From positions 3,339,001-3,403,000 of the forward strand of contig CANTUR010000460.1 of assembly GCA_947683625.1 (NCBI GenBank): a stretch of DNA of 64,000 nt, read 5' to 3'. The notes under the pieces were generated by a model, which did no database searches, had not been told where the DNA came from, and saw only the letters and a list, made by a program, of their open reading frames with translations. Each line of letters starts with the position of its first letter. Within the stretch, counting starts at the first letter, position 1. Source of the stretch: Mallotus nudiflorus. Taxonomy: Eukaryota; Streptophyta; Magnoliopsida; Malpighiales; Euphorbiaceae. The translations under genes were made by a program, and so were the position numbers. Shown here piece after piece: positions 1 through 12,783 of the stretch.

Positions 1-556
1 ACACTCGATCGTATAGTTTGATTTAAAAAGATACATTGCACTCGGTTATACAATGTCGATAACACTCGGTTGTATAGTCTGATTTGAAAAGATACATTGC
101 ACTTAGTCGTAGAATGCCAACTACACTCAGTCGTATAGTTTGATTTAAAAAGATACATTGCACTCGGTCATACAATGCCGACTACACTCATTTGATTTGA
201 AATGATACATTACACTTGGCTGTACAATGCCGACTACACCCGATCGTATAGTCTAATTTGAAAAGATACATTGCACTCAGTCGTACAATGCCAACTACCC
301 TCAGTCATATAGTCTAATTTGAAAAGATACATTGCACTCGATTGTACAATGTTGACTACACTTGGTCGTATAGTCTAATTTGAATTGATGCATTGCACTC
401 GGTCGTACAATATTGACTACACTCAGTTGTGTAGTCTGAATTGAATGATACATTGTACTCGATCGTACAATGCCGACTACACTTGGTCATATAGTCTGAA
501 TTGAATTGATGCATTGTACTTAGTCGTACAATGCCGACTATACTCAGTCATGTAGC
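1..556. repeat. 61-bp tandem repeat array (about nine copies)
   Basis: Copies begin at about 1, 62, 123, 184, 236, 297, 358, 419, 479 and 540, so the period is 61 bp; the copy at 184 is shortened to 52 bp. Each unit has two related halves, both built around a CACTCGGTCGTA-like core, one followed by a GATTTGAAAAGAT-like stretch and the other by CAATGCCGACT. The array continues past the left window edge. It occupies the slot where elements 2 and 3 carry unrelated tandem arrays, between the antisense genes and the 3' LTR, so it is read as the hypervariable 3' region of element 1. It codes for nothing recognisable. Confidence 0.9.
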
Positions 557-841
557 ATTGATTTCTTTATGTTGACAATTTAATAATTCAAAGAATTATC
601 AAATTATGTAGCTTTGCAATTTAGGACTAAATTGCAAGAAAAGCTTTGGACTTGAATGCAAATAAAGTTAAGGGACTAAAATGGACCTTTGCCATTTTAA
701 TATATTTTTCGATACCCTTCCTCATTTCCCATCTCTTTCATTCTTCTTCTTTTTTTTTTCTTTCTCTTTTTCTTGATTTTGAAATCTCGGTTCTTTAATT
801 ATTCTTTCATTTAAGCTCCAATCTGGAATCCATCTAATCCT
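557..841 (+). other. Noncoding spacer and leader before the antisense PMD gene
   Basis: There is no coding signal. The last 120 bases are a pyrimidine-rich CT/TTC stretch ending just before an ATG at 842. The matching place in element 2 (22660-22860) is also pyrimidine-rich and includes a TATAAAA box at about 22740. I infer that this is the leader or promoter region of the plus-strand gene, but no clear TATA box is visible here. Confidence 0.4.
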
Positions 842-3412
842 ATGGCTCATCTAGGACGCAGGCTATATGGAAGCAGCTCGAGGCAATCAGATCCAGTCAT
901 ATCTCAACTGCATTTTCCTCAAAACATTCTGGGGCTCAATGAAAGGGAAGAGATGCTCACTTTGACTTTCTTGCACTTTCACAAATGCTTACAGGCTAGT
1001 GATGAGGTAATTTTATCTTCTGTCTTTTACTCTATAAAAATATATTTCTGTTAATATATTAATATATTTATGCATGAAATTATAGAATATCTTTTATAAA
1101 AATTAGACAAAATTACATTAAATTGTCAATTTTGAAGCAAAATTTTTCAAAAAACATGTCATAGGACTAACAAAATTTAGTTTGATTTCTAAATTTTTGG
1201 TCAAGAATCTAAATTTCAGATCTGAATTTTTTTTGGATTTTTGATCAAAATCTAGAAATCCGATTAAAAATCCAGTTTTTCAATCCTTTTTTTAAATAGG
1301 AATGAAAATAAACAAAAATTAAAAGTTAGTAAGGAAAGTAATCCTATCATTTTCTGAATTTTATTCAGAAACCACTGAATTTCTCGGGTTGCTTTCACTT
1401 GGCTCGAGAAAATCTTTCTTGATTTATCGGGAGAGGTAGAACAACACATCTGGGTGTCTGGCTTTTGATACTTCATTGCTACCCTGTTGACTGCTTAAGG
1501 TAGGTTAGATCAATATTCTCTTTTTGCCCTTATCGAGAGGGGGGTAGATACTACTCTCACCTTTCACATGCAAGTGGGTGAGCTGACTATTTCTCCCATG
1601 ACCTTTTATGCTATTAATAGGATCACTTTTAGAGGTACCCTAGTTCCTTTTGATATCCATTACTGCACTCTTGCCAAGGATAATATGAGTCATTATGTTC
1701 ATGATTTGCTTGGGTTTGTTCCGACATGGAAGAATCAAAAGAACGTGCTTCTTTCTTTTTTTGTTCAGGGTTTCAAGAGGTTACCCATTACTACACCTTG
1801 TTAGATCCTTCAGAAGGAAAAATGCTTCTTATTGATACTATTAAGCACTACCCTCTTTTGTGAGATTAGTCCTAAGGTTAGCATTGTGCTTCTTGGTCCC
1901 CTTCAAGATCTTACTAGAGTACCTACCTTCGATTGGGGATTCGCAGCTCTTGCCTATCTCTACTATAGACTGGATACTATTTATAGAGGTGTTATGATGA
2001 TGTGCGTCTTCTGGCATATTTTGCATGTACACCTCTTTTGTGTCTTATACTCCTTTTTAATTTTTGCTCTTTTACAACTCTCTTTCATTTAACTATCTTT
2101 TCCTTTTCAAATCTGGGACATTGAGATTGGGCTGATTCGAGGCTTTAGTGTTATGAGCTCTTACAGGAGTCTTTCATTAATGTAGAGATGGGGTTCTTCT
2201 TGTCTTACTAGTGTCAGGTATGGCTTATAGACTTATCGAGGCCAGTTGAACTCTTTAGAGTGGGACTTGATAAGATAAATTTAACTATTAGCATTTAATC
2301 AGTTTATAAAAGTTAAATAAAGTTTATTTGAACTAATCTGTAGGTCAGATCAGATTGGTTAATTAGTGCTGAAGACATTCGGCGATACAGTTTCATGACT
2401 GTTGCTATGAGGCTTGAGACTATAAGGATTTTGCTTCCTGGTTATGGTTGCCATAAATGGTATCTAGGTGAGCCTGTTTATCATTGGCATATGGGGCCTT
2501 CCAGGAGGTGTGTTCCTTCTTCTATTTCCTTTTTTATACTAAGGAGTTGCATTTTGACTAGTCTTGAGCTTAGAGTAGCTCTTGAGGGATATGATGCTTC
2601 AACGTTACTCGAGCATTATCGACACTATTAGGAGTATATTTGAGAGAATCTCTCAGAGTAGGCTCCCCTAGATCCAACTGAGGTATGCTTTTTATCACTA
2701 TTCCTCCTTATCATTATCTTACTTTATTTTTCTTTGTCACTATGGATGACATTTATTTTCTTTATAGGTTGAAGATACCGCTAATGTTGCTATGGAGGAG
2801 GAGACTGAGGGTTTAAGAGGATTGAGCAAGAGGTTGAGCTTACTCAGCATAGTGGAGCTACTCGAGGTGATACTTCCTCGAGTACCATTCTGGGTGATAT
2901 TCCCTTGCTCAATAGGTCTATGTACTATTAGGCTCTTGCGGTGCAGATTCCCATTGAGCAGCACATGTATCCTGATACGGTTTAGATTCCTAGATTTTAT
3001 CCTCCTAATGCTTCATATGTAAGTGTATTTTTTGCATTCCCGATTCTGCATAAACTGACACTTGTCGTTGAATTAGTATATGTCATTTTACAGATCCTTT
3101 GGATATAGTCAAAGTATTTGTATGGACTCACCTTATCCTAAAGATTATTTACTATGTAAATCACAGATAGTGAGAGGGTTAGTATCTACAACAAGTATGC
3201 TAATGTATACATGTTATGCAAAATATGCATGATTTTAACTATATTTAATGTGATAGAGTTATGCTGGAGATCTGGAGTGTGAGAATGAGAGTCTTCATAG
3301 AAAGTTTGTTGGTCTCTGCTTAGATGATCATGATGCTGAGACTTTTATGCCCCCAGATCAAAGCGATGATCCTGCTAGAGGATGGAGTCCTTGGCCAGAC
3401 ATTGGAGCTTAA
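842..3412 (+). pseudogene. Antisense plant-mobile-domain (PMD/aminotransferase-like) gene of element 1, decayed
   Basis: The first exon, 842-1006, starts at ATG and ends at a GT donor, the same place as exon 1 of the better preserved copy at 22861. Later blocks match that copy by eye: a THTFHxxxGELT-like block near 1540-1660, LxDLxxVPTFxWGxxALAYLY near 1898-1980, a YxxWYLGEPV block near 2440-2500, and an acidic C-terminal part to about 3412. These are hallmarks of the plant mobile domain family, which includes host genes MAIN/MAIL1 and many retrotransposon-borne copies. Frames are broken by stops and shifts, so the gene is probably non-functional. It lies opposite to the gag-pol genes of the same element. 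Exon limits after the first are approximate. Confidence 0.65.
1150..1285. repeat. Palindromic micro-repeats in intron 1 of the element 1 PMD gene
   Basis: Short related words recur here: GATTTCTAAATT, GATCAAAATCTAGAAATCCGATT, AAATCCAG and others. They resemble the array at 3545-3720. This is the same intron that carries GAGGCGATC-type repeats in elements 2 and 3. The copies are degenerate, so the call rests on the shared words and the corresponding position. Confidence 0.45.
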
Positions 3413-3544
3413 GATGACTGAATTTTCATTTTTAGGACTTGTGCTTTCATGATTGTATTTCCCTTTTTCCTGTGAACTATTGTCCCTTTTTTGAATGGAT
3501 TACGGACTTTTGTTTTGGATTGAACCTTAGGATTTAATGAACTT

Positions 3545-3720
3545 TTTTTTATTGTTGAAAATCTTGGAAATCTGATTAGGATTGCATATTTTCAATTGGA
3601 TTTCTAGAATTCTAATCGGATTTCTAGAATTTCGATCGGAATTCTAGATTTCTGATAAGATTTTTAGAATTCCAATTAGAATTCCAGATTTTCAATCAAA
3701 AATTTAGCTTCTGCTTTCAC
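3545..3720. repeat. Palindromic TCTAGAATTC/CCGATCGG micro-repeat cluster between the two antisense genes
   Basis: The words GGATTTCTAGAATT, TCGATCGGAATTCTAGA and TTCCAATTAGAATTCCAG alternate through about 170 bp, giving several overlapping inverted repeats. The cluster sits between the end of the PMD gene and the start of the DUF7745 gene. That is the position occupied by GAGGCGATCGCCTC-type repeats in element 2 (25684-25781) and element 3 (44700-44815). Confidence 0.75.
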
Positions 3721-3899
3721 CCTTTTCTATTCTGATTTTTTATTTGAGTTCGATTCGCACATGTAAAATCCTAATCCCATCCAGATTCAAAATCCCATCC
3801 GAATTAGACCTTTATGCATGTATAAATAGCTTGTCAAAGGGTAGTCACCTACTCATGTCTGTTGTTTTCCTAATCATGACCCAAGTCACCATTAATTTG

Positions 3900-5095
3900 A
3901 TGAAGAAATTTCTCACAAACCTTAATGGGAATGACTGAAACAAATTGCTGCCCCATCATGTCAAATCTTTAAAATCCCTTCAGCATCTAAGAATATAACA
4001 TTATTCTCTTCATGTTACTGCCTCTTTTTAGGACATCAAAGACCATGTATTTAGGTTCAATGTACAAGAGTTGTGTCCACTAATTGATTAGTTTGCTGCT
4101 ATCCTTGGCTGTTCTTTGGACTCGACTATTGTGATTGCTCTTCTTGTTCTTGAGATGCGATTTCCATATAGATTAGTGATGTTCTTTGATATGCCCCCAA
4201 GTGACATCTACATGTATGCACATAACTTTGAGACTATCAATCTTTCTTCTTTGATTACTTTTTATAGGACTAAGGATAAGAATAATGCGGTTTGGTTTAG
4301 GACTGTCTCTTTCTATTTGTATGCTCAGTTTCTACTAGTAGCTTCTCACGAAGATGCTGACATGAGAATTGTCAATATTCTAGAACATATAGAAGTTGGG
4401 GCTAATCCTGTGTCTGTCATACTTGCTAAAACTATCATTAGGTTAGATAATTTCAGGGTTCAAAATTGACTCTTAGGCAATTTAATTCTCTTTCAAGTAT
4501 GCAACCCTTTTTTTTACCTAAACTGCCCTTTTAGGTTTTTAACTTAGCTTTTTTTTTTTAGATTTGGCTACAGGAGAAATTAAGTCTACTTAGTCCCTCC
4601 TCTAATGCCTTGAGTTATCAACCTCATTATCTAAAATCTCACTTGTTGAAGGTGAAGGACAAGCATACTATAGGTCAATGGATTGATTTGATAAAAGGCA
4701 TTGTCGATTCTGAGATTACATGGATCAATCCTTGGTGGAAGTTGAAGTTTGTGACCATTAACCTGTATGACCATTGTGTTTTTATTCATGGGTTACACTT
4801 TTTGACCTTCTTTCCCCCATCACTCCTTTGTCGCTAATAGGGTCATCCATAATTTATTGTGATTGTTATACCTAGCTTCGAAGGTTTCCTTCTGAGGCAA
4901 GATTTCTTGGACAAAATGAGGAACCTGTAGCCTTGCAGAGCATTAGAACGAAACATGCATTTGGATGCTAATATGACTACTAATGACAATTACAAGGCTT
5001 GGGTTATGATGCAAGCTATAGAACCAAAAAGATTTGCTAAGTACAAAAGGACTCAAGTATTGCTAGATGAGTTACAGAAGAAGAAACAAAAATAA
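3900..5095 (+). pseudogene. Antisense DUF7745-type gene of element 1, decayed
   Basis: Blocks typical of this plant transposon protein family are visible: HVFRFNVQELCPLID then FAAILGC near 4045-4110, WFRTVSFYLYAQFLL near 4290-4335, a VGANPVSVILAKTI block followed by LDNF near 4395-4460, and a lysine-rich tail ending at the stop at 5093-5095. The same blocks occur in the copies at 25895 and 44600. Several stops and a frameshift break the gene. The family name is from memory, and its function is unknown to me. It reads opposite to pol, about 0.3 kb from the end of the integrase. Confidence 0.65.
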
Positions 5096-5415
5096 AAATA
5101 ATATAGTGATCTCATAAATTTGGTTTTTTAGGCTCTTATGTTTTGTTTTTCCTTTTAGTCTTTATGTTTATAATAAAGATAGAATATGCAATATTCAAAA
5201 AAAAATTATTTCAATTTTATTCAGTAATTAGGGCCAAAATGAGTACATTTATTACATCACATGACATAACTCCTATAATTAGCTAGTCCTTTTGGATTTT
5301 CTAACTGAACATTTTGCTGTCACTTTTATTACCCTAATTTCTAACTGATCAGCTCTTTGCAAGTTTTATGATCAACGGGATCACTTCTTTTACCTTATTC
5401 CTTAATTTTTACCTC

Positions 5416-6620
5416 TCAACCCTTTGCGAATTTTCTAAACAATGAGAATGTCCTAATTTTTTTCCTGACTATCCTTTTCAGGTTTTCTAGCCAACATACC
5501 TTTTTTTTAAAGGTAGCATTTTCAAGGTGATATAGGTTGATTGGCTTAATGAACTCGTTATTCTCTAAATTCGATATCCTTGTAGCTCTTTTAGGCATGA
5601 TTATTTTGACTAAATATGACCTTTCACAATTTGGTTTGAATTTTCCTCTTGGATCAAACACCATTGCTCTTGACTGCTTTAGCACCATATCTCCAACCTT
5701 TATCTTTCTGGGTTTAACCTTCTTATTGAAGGCTCTCGCTATCATTCTCTGATAAATCTGAGTGTGGAATAAAGCTTCCATCCTTTTCTCCTCTAAAGAC
5801 ACAAGGTGATCATATCTCTTTTGCATCCATTTACTTTCGAGGACTTTCGCTTCCATAACAACCCTCAAAGATTTAATTTCTATCTCTATAGAAAAAACTA
5901 CTTCACAACAGTATACTAATGAGAATTGTGTATCTCTTGTAGCAATACACATCATAGTTCTATATCCCACAAAGCAAAAGGGAGATACTCAAACCAATCT
6001 TTATGCATTTTCTCCATTTTGGAGAGGATTCTCTTTATATTCTTTTTAGCTACTTCAACTACACCATTAACCTAAGATCAATAAGGTGAGGATTTATGAT
6101 GTTTGATCTTATATCTCTATAATAATTAAGCTATCTCTACCTGAAACTGAACACCATTGTCCGTCACAACGTGATGCAGGATCCCATACCTACAAATGAG
6201 ATTCTTCTCGATGAATCTTACCATCTGTCTAGCTTCCAAAATACTAAAATATTTTGCTTCTATCCATCTAGAGAAATAATCAATTGCCACCACTATATAT
6301 TTATGCCCATTCAAGGTAGTTGGTCTTATCTCCTCTATTATATTTATCCCCCATGCTGCAAAGGGCCATGGAGATGTTAAACTGTTTAGCACAGTAGGGG
6401 GAAGATGATTGAGGTTTCCATGTATCTGGCATTGATGACATTGTCTTACTATCTGGATATAGTCTCTTTCCATGTGCATCCAATAGTACCCTTGTCAGAT
6501 TATTTTCTTCATCAGAATCATCTCATTCATATAAAATCCACAAACCCCTACATGAATTTCTCTCATCTCCTATTCTGCTTCATCCTTCTTGAGACATATC
6601 AACTGTATTCCATCAGACAT
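5416..6620 (-). pseudogene. Integrase region of element 1
   Basis: The zinc-binding end shows CHQCQ near 6430. The catalytic core follows: an FAAWGINII block, DYFSRW, CRYG and TDNG between about 6390 and 6135. In this family the first block normally carries the first catalytic Asp (W-x-x-D), and here that residue is Asn, whereas the TDNG Asp is kept. The C-terminal part (5416-5970) has the GKFKPN/YLV stretch of the GPY/F module and ends with a lysine-rich tail. Stops near 5975-6125 separate the two open pieces. It would insert element cDNA if intact, but it is predicted to be dead. Confidence 0.85.
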
Positions 6621-6755
6621 TCTTCTGTATAATACCCCATCATGACTTGTATAGTAACATGCAAGAACATGAAGGGCATATCTTTCTTTGGAAGTTGCCT
6701 CGTCTAAGTATTTCCTTTTCTAGGTGAATCTTTGGATGTCATAAAACCATAACTT

Positions 6756-7200
6756 TTATTTTGGGCGTATCTGAATACTCATAACTGATTCTTTACCATA
6801 ACATGGAGCTTTCATCTTCATTATCACTAAAGGCTTCATCATCAATCCCATCAGTTTATCCCACATTGAAGAAAGCATAGCTAAAGCATCTGCCATTTGA
6901 TTCTTATCTCTTAGTAAATGCATAAAGAGACATTTAGTGAAATTCCTCATTAGTACAGTTTCAACCTCTCTCCTTTTACTTCTCATTCCTCATTAGCCTA
7001 GCTAATGACTACCATGGAATCTCCATAAACCAGTAGGTCTTTTGCTCCCACTACTAGTGCCGCTTCTAGCCCATAGATACATGTCTCATACTCAACCATG
7101 CTCTTTGTGACCTTGAAGTCCAATTTCTTAGCCATTGGGATGGTTTCTCCTCCAGGTGTGATAAGAATCACTCCTAGCCCTTCTCCTTTATTATTCACGG
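6756..7200 (-). pseudogene. Second (archaeal-type) RNase H of element 1
   Basis: The stretch 6998-7198 carries NNKGEGLGVILITP, then YETCIYGLEAAL and GDSMVVI. These match the extra RNase H domain found downstream of the normal RNase H in Tat-lineage elements. The following piece (6756-6986) contains the LLRDKNQMADALAML block, which supplies the DALA motif. The frame breaks between them at about 6990. The domain removes RNA from the RNA/DNA hybrid during reverse transcription. Confidence 0.8.
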
Positions 7201-7269
7201 CTCCATCAAAATAAAGCTTCCATTCGTGTCACTCTATTACTACTAAGTTCTTATCTGGAAACTCTAAAT

Positions 7270-8870
7270 TTCACTACTCATTTTTATTGACTACATTTTG
7301 TGCCAAGAATTTTGCTTCTGCTCTTCCTTTGATTACCTTGGTATTAACGTACTCAATATCAAACTCAGTCAGAAGTACCTACCATCACGACATCTTTTTA
7401 ATTAAGGCTAGTGCTTGAAACAAGTACTTTAAAGGATCAATCTTTGAAACGGCTTATACTTTGTAAAACTGGAAATAATGTCTTAGCTTCCTTGTGGCCT
7501 ATATCATAATCAAACACGTCCTCTCCATAAGATCATATTTCTCTTCATATGGCAAGAACTTTTTACTAAGGTAATAAATTGCGTACTCCACCCCTTCTGG
7601 TCCTTTTTGTGTTAGCATTGCCCCCATTGCCTTTTCTTCTAAAGCCAAATATAATATTAAGGGTTTACCTTAGTGGCCTTAACACAAGTAGATTAGTAAG
7701 GTATTCTTTAATCTTATTAAAGACTTTTTGGCATTCTTTGTTCCATTCCACGAGCTGATTCTTCCTTAAGAGCTTGAGAATTGGATCACAAATCATGGTG
7801 AGCTTCGTAATAAACCTGCTAATGTACTGTAGCTTTCCAATAAATCCTCGTACTTCCTTTTATGTTCTTAGCATTTGCATCTCTTAAATGGCTTTAATCT
7901 TGTCTGGATCGACTTCTATTCCTCGATTACTGACTATGTGCCCCAACAACTTTCCCAAAGTGACCATAAAAAAACATTTCTTTGAATTAAGCCTTAGATT
8001 GAATCTTTCTACTCTTGCCAAAAACTTGTCTAAAGCCTCAAAATTTCCTTCCCTGGTTCCCGACTTGACCATCATATCGTTGACATACACTTCCACTTCT
8101 TTGTGCATCATTTAATGGAATAGAGCTGTTGCTACCCTTTGATAGGTTGCTCCTACATTCTTCAATCCAAATGGCATCACTTTGTAGTAGTATGTCCCCC
8201 ATTCCATGATAAAAATGGTCTTGATCTTGTCCATGATTTCCATCATTATCTGATTATAACTTGAGAACCCATCCATGAAAGAGTACATTGCACTAGATTC
8301 TGTACTGTTGACAATCACATCAATATGGGGTAAAGGAAAATCATCTTTCAAGCATGCTTTATTCAAATTTCTAAAATCTATACACATTTGAGCTTTCACA
8401 TTTTTTTTAGGAACAGGTACTATTTTTGCCAACCATTAAGGATATTCTACCACTTCTAGGAAATTAGCCTTGATTTGCTTAGCAATTTCTTCCCATCTTT
8501 TCTACCCACTCTAGCCTTAACCTACGAAGTTTTTTCTTAATAGGTTTAGCTTCTAGATATATTAGAATGTGATGCTCTAAAATTTTTCTGTCTAAACCTA
8601 GCATGTCTTCTAGGACTAAGCGAATACTACCTTTCTTTTTATTAATATTCTCTCTAATTTTTCTCTCTCTTCAGGAGTTAAATTATATGATATAGAAATG
8701 TGCTTTGTTTGTTCATTTATGACCATGTTTAATGAATCTAATTGAATAGAATTAATGTTAAACATGTAAGAACAATCATTATTAAAGTGCATAAGAAAAT
8801 CATAATCAACATTATATAAGTAAGCAAAACTAGAGTTCATATCATTGATTACAAAAAAAATATCATTTTG
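7270..8870 (-). pseudogene. Reverse transcriptase and first RNase H of element 1
   Basis: RT spans about 7884-8530: VPKKN, then MCIDFRNLNKA, DFPLPHID, FMDGFSSYNQI (the motif A Asp is kept) and MPFGLKNVGATYQR. The catalytic box reads YVNDMM, so the first Asp of the expected YVDD is Asn. The RNase H with its YLSKKFLPYE block follows at about 7270-7790 and is interrupted by stops. The open piece 8616-8840 is the linker between protease and RT. The box change alone would abolish polymerisation. Confidence 0.85.
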
Positions 8871-9419
8871 TCCTCAAACAGACTAGAAATTATTATATCA
8901 GTTTCTTCATAAAAAAACATCATTAAAACTATTGTTAATAATGCTAGCTAAATCCTATGGTAGTTCTTCATTAGGTGGTAGACAGAGCAACTCTTTAATG
9001 GCCTCAATCCTCATCTTCTCAGTAACTTGCTTCATTAAATTGTCTTTGTTTCCTTGTGCCAGACCTTCAACTATCTGCTTCTTGAAGATCTCAAACCTAG
9101 GAACATTCACTCCAACTACTTGGACAGGCTCCTTTTCACCCAGGTAGGACTTTTCTTTCCTTTATTTGACAAAGTTATCTTGCAGCGGTCCCACATTCCT
9201 TGAGAAGTTATTTTCATCAATAATCCTTCTTTTAGCTCCTTTATTGTCGAGCCTAACTCCTGTATAGCCCAATCCTCTAGTATCATTTTATCCTTTAAAA
9301 TCTGGGAATTCTGGACTTCTTTATTCATTCTTTCCCAGTCCTTGTTTGGGTCGATAATTCATCTTCATGATCATGCTCATAACCCTTGGATCCATCTCAA
9401 TTCCATCAGAAATCATGGC

Positions 9420-9845
9420 CATTTAGAAACCAGGAGGGGTGACTACCTATTTCTGATGATCCATAATTACAGGCATAGTCTTGCCCACACTATCATCTAA
9501 AGTCACAACTTCTCCATCTAATAGGAATTTCACCATTTGATGCATAGTTAAAGGCACTCCTCCCAAAGTATGATACCAGGGCCTACCCAAAAGTAAAGCG
9601 TAGGTGACAAGGATATCCAACATGGTGAACTCTAGCATTGTCTCTATAGGTCCAATCTTTATAAGACCCATGAACGTTCCTTCTACATTCCTTATGCTGT
9701 CATCATAAGCTCTGATTATAAGGTCGGATTTTTTTAAATCCTCAACCTTCACCCCTAGATTAGGCAAAATCTATAACAGGCAAACATTAATTGTAGACCC
9801 ATCATCCACCATCACATAATTAGTCTTCTTCCCTCTAACTTCAGC
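9420..9845 (-). pseudogene. Aspartic protease region of element 1
   Basis: The active-site block at about 9795-9830 reads V-M-V-D-D-G-S-T, the VDDGS form usual in Tat elements instead of DTG. It is followed by AYDDS, then LLGRPWYHTLGGVP near 9550-9610, the conserved GRPW...GAVPSS-like end of this family. The stop at about 9768 splits the active-site block from the rest. It would cleave the gag-pol polyprotein. Confidence 0.8.
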
Positions 9846-9880
9846 TGGGATGAACAAAGCTTTATTATGATTTCTCCCTT

Positions 9881-12030
9881 CTATAGGTAAATCCTCATAA
9901 AAAAGGTGATAATCCTATGTTTCTTCTCAACAACCTTAGCCACAATTGCTTCAGGTGTTGCAATAGTATCAATGTTCATTTTGGCCAAAGCCTTGACCAT
10001 AGCTTTCCTGTGGCTATTTGAGTGCATTAAGAGCTCCCAAATGCTTACATTTACTTTTGCCTTCTTAAATTTTTTAAGGATTAAGTCATCCTCATGTTCA
10101 TCTGAGCCTTCTCTTTTAGCAGCCTCCTCCCTCTCTGTGGTCTTGTCCATTGGTTTATAACCCTTACTACTTCTAATGACATGACTGACTTCTAGATTAT
10201 CCACCCATACATTGTAGCCTTCAATGCCTTCTTCATCAAAGTTATACCATATGTCTATAACCCTAATGGTTTGCTCCTTCTTTCCATCTCTCCACACCTC
10301 AACCATGCATTTCTCCTTATTATCTGGCATCCTTTTATCATTAAATTCATCACCCCATCTTGTAAGCATGATCGACTTAATAGGTATATCGAAAGAAGAT
10401 GGTTTGGAATAACACACCTTGTAGTTGAATTTGCTTGAAGGCTATCCCAACATGTCTTCTATTCTCTCCTCATCTTTAGGGGCATTAGGGGGTTTTTTTA
10501 AGGTTTAGATCCTCGAAGGAGTTGAGCACTTCTTCTTCACTAACTCCTAAGTTGATCATCATGGTAGTTGGGGGTGGTACATTTCAGTAATTAGGGAAAG
10601 GGTTATTTTTAGTGTTTGGGTTTGGAAAGGGTACATTTCTAGTGCCTATGAGGTTTTAAATCTCATATTTAAGGCGTATGCAAGAGTCAGTGAAATTGCT
10701 AGCAACTTGGTGAAACTTACAGTAACTATTTGGGTTAAAGCTAGGGAGATTTGAGTTTGGTGGTCTAGAGGGGCTTAAAGGTTTAAGGAGGCCTTTTTGG
10801 ATCAATCAGTCTAGGACTTTAGATAAGGGCTGGTTAAAATTTGAGTACTTCCTGGATTGTTGAATAGTATGGACTCCTACAACCCAACTAGCACTTTCTT
10901 GTTGTATGCCCCTAGTTATGTAACTTCTCACTCTAATGCTTTTAGTGATGTTCTTCTTCTTGCTTTCGAACTCTTCAACTTACAACCCATCATTATAAGA
11001 TCTATAAACGCCTTGGGGTTCATCATCTATAACCTTTCAACCAGATTTAGTGACACATTTCAGGCAATCATCCTAACCTGAACCTTTTCAGCTAGCTTGT
11101 TCTTCATTAATCCCGCCTTATTCATGAACCTTGTCAGAAAATTTGAGAATGATTCATTGAGTGTCTGCTTGGTCAATTCTAGATCCTTCATGGACGCTTC
11201 AAGCCTAGTGTTGTAGTCATATTGCTTCAGAAAAGTGGTACATAGTTCCCTTTAGTCTGCTCAGATAGACTTCTCTAACTTATTATACCAATTGATAGCC
11301 ATATCCTCCAAGGATAGCATAAACAGTTTGGTAACCACAAACAAAGGAGCCTTAATGGTGCTCATGGTAGTTATGTATTGACTAAGGTGGATCCTCAGGT
11401 CTCCAATACTATCAAACTTTTATAGTTGTGGCATCTTAAATTTATCAGGTAACTTATACTCCTTAAATTGTGTTACATCATCAAAGTCAAATGAGTATCC
11501 AATGCCCTGCCCTCTTATTAACTCCTCCATTTTAGACATCTTCTGAGTTAGTGCTTTCATCTGCTTGGATTCCAGCTCTTGAATTTGCTCAAGTGATTTT
11601 CTTTTCGCCCTTTCAACCATGTAACTCTCAGCATCCTCCAACTTCATTTCCACAACAGGCATGTTCCTAGTAGCATTGTCATTATTAGTGGGTGGTGTAC
11701 CCACAATAGGTGGATTAGCCATAATGGGGGGTGCAGTAGCAGTAGGTTGTGGCATTAACCCAGCCAAAGCTTATCTCAACTCATCTTGCATCATTGCTCT
11801 CATATCATCCATTAATTCTCCTTCAACATCCTCTAGGGTCCAGTTTCCTCCCTCTTGTTGTTCCATTTCTTCATCTTGTTTAGGTTGTGTAGCTTCAAGG
11901 TAGAGTGGATTGATAAGACTCTTTGCTAAGGATCTCTTTCATAATTGATTATGGGCTCGGACAAGTTCTTACTAGTCTGCCACCTTTCCAACTCTAAACA
12001 CAGGAAGACCCAAATGAATCTATGATGGCT
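9881..12030 (-). pseudogene. Gag region of element 1
   Basis: Reading leftwards, the order is a proline-rich N-terminal part (PTATAPPIMANPP near 11715), a coiled-coil-like Lys/Glu-rich segment, the gag core with YKLPDKFKMPQL and LRIHLSQYITTM near 11350-11450, and a CKFHQVASNFTDSC knuckle near 10675-10720. The usual CxFHxxxGHxTxxC motif has lost its GH. The gag-protease linker VSIWELLMHSNSHRKA lies near 10000-10050. Several stops interrupt it. It is inactive as a capsid gene. Confidence 0.75.
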
Positions 12031-12764
12031 GCAAGACAAATGGTTAGTATGATGCATGTAACCTATGTATGCATAATGCACATGCTATGTAACAAGTAAC
12101 AATCTAGTCAAGTATATACATCCTTCTAACCTTATTCCTCCTACACACGTATTCAATGACGAGGTTCTTTTCCTAGGATTTTTGGTCTTGGCCTTAATAT
12201 CAAAGGGAAATATCAAGAACCGATGCACATGCCAAATCTCTTAAAGTAGTAAAGCATAGAAATAGTATTTCTAGGTATAAAGCATAGCCCAATCTTTATT
12301 AGTTCTAATAGGCTTTTAAAGTATGGGGTTGGGCCTTTATAGATAGAAATACCTCATGGCAATATTCACAAGCAATTTGGATAATTGTAGGGGAAGTTAC
12401 TAAGCCACTACATGAATTGAGTCCGGTAAAAAGGTTAAGGTTCCCTTAGCAAGATGCCCTCCTTTAAGACTTAAGTTACAAGCCAAAGGCAGAGGGGCTC
12501 GACATCCTTTGCAAACTCAAGAGAAGATTACCCCCCTTTAGGACTTAGGTTACAAACTCTGGTCAGATGAGCCTGGTAATCTCTCTTTAATTGAATTAAG
12601 GCTAAGAGTGATGGTTAGCCAATTTACAATCCAATGAAGCTAGTGGAATCATGGAACCATAAACCAACGCCATCGGTAAATAAGGACATGCAGAATGAAT
12701 GTAAGAATAAAATAATAATTAATAAAATAATTATAAAGAACACAAGTAGAATTAGTATCTCTTA

Positions 12765-12782
12765 TCCCTAGTGGAGTCATCA
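12765..12782 (-). other. Primer binding site of element 1
   Basis: On the minus strand, directly after the 5' LTR end (...CTACA), the sequence TGATGACTCCACTAGGGA begins one base downstream. It matches the corresponding site of element 2 (TGGCGACTCCATTGGGGA), with G-to-A-type decay. The cognate tRNA was not identified. Confidence 0.7.
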
Positions 12783-12783
12783 C

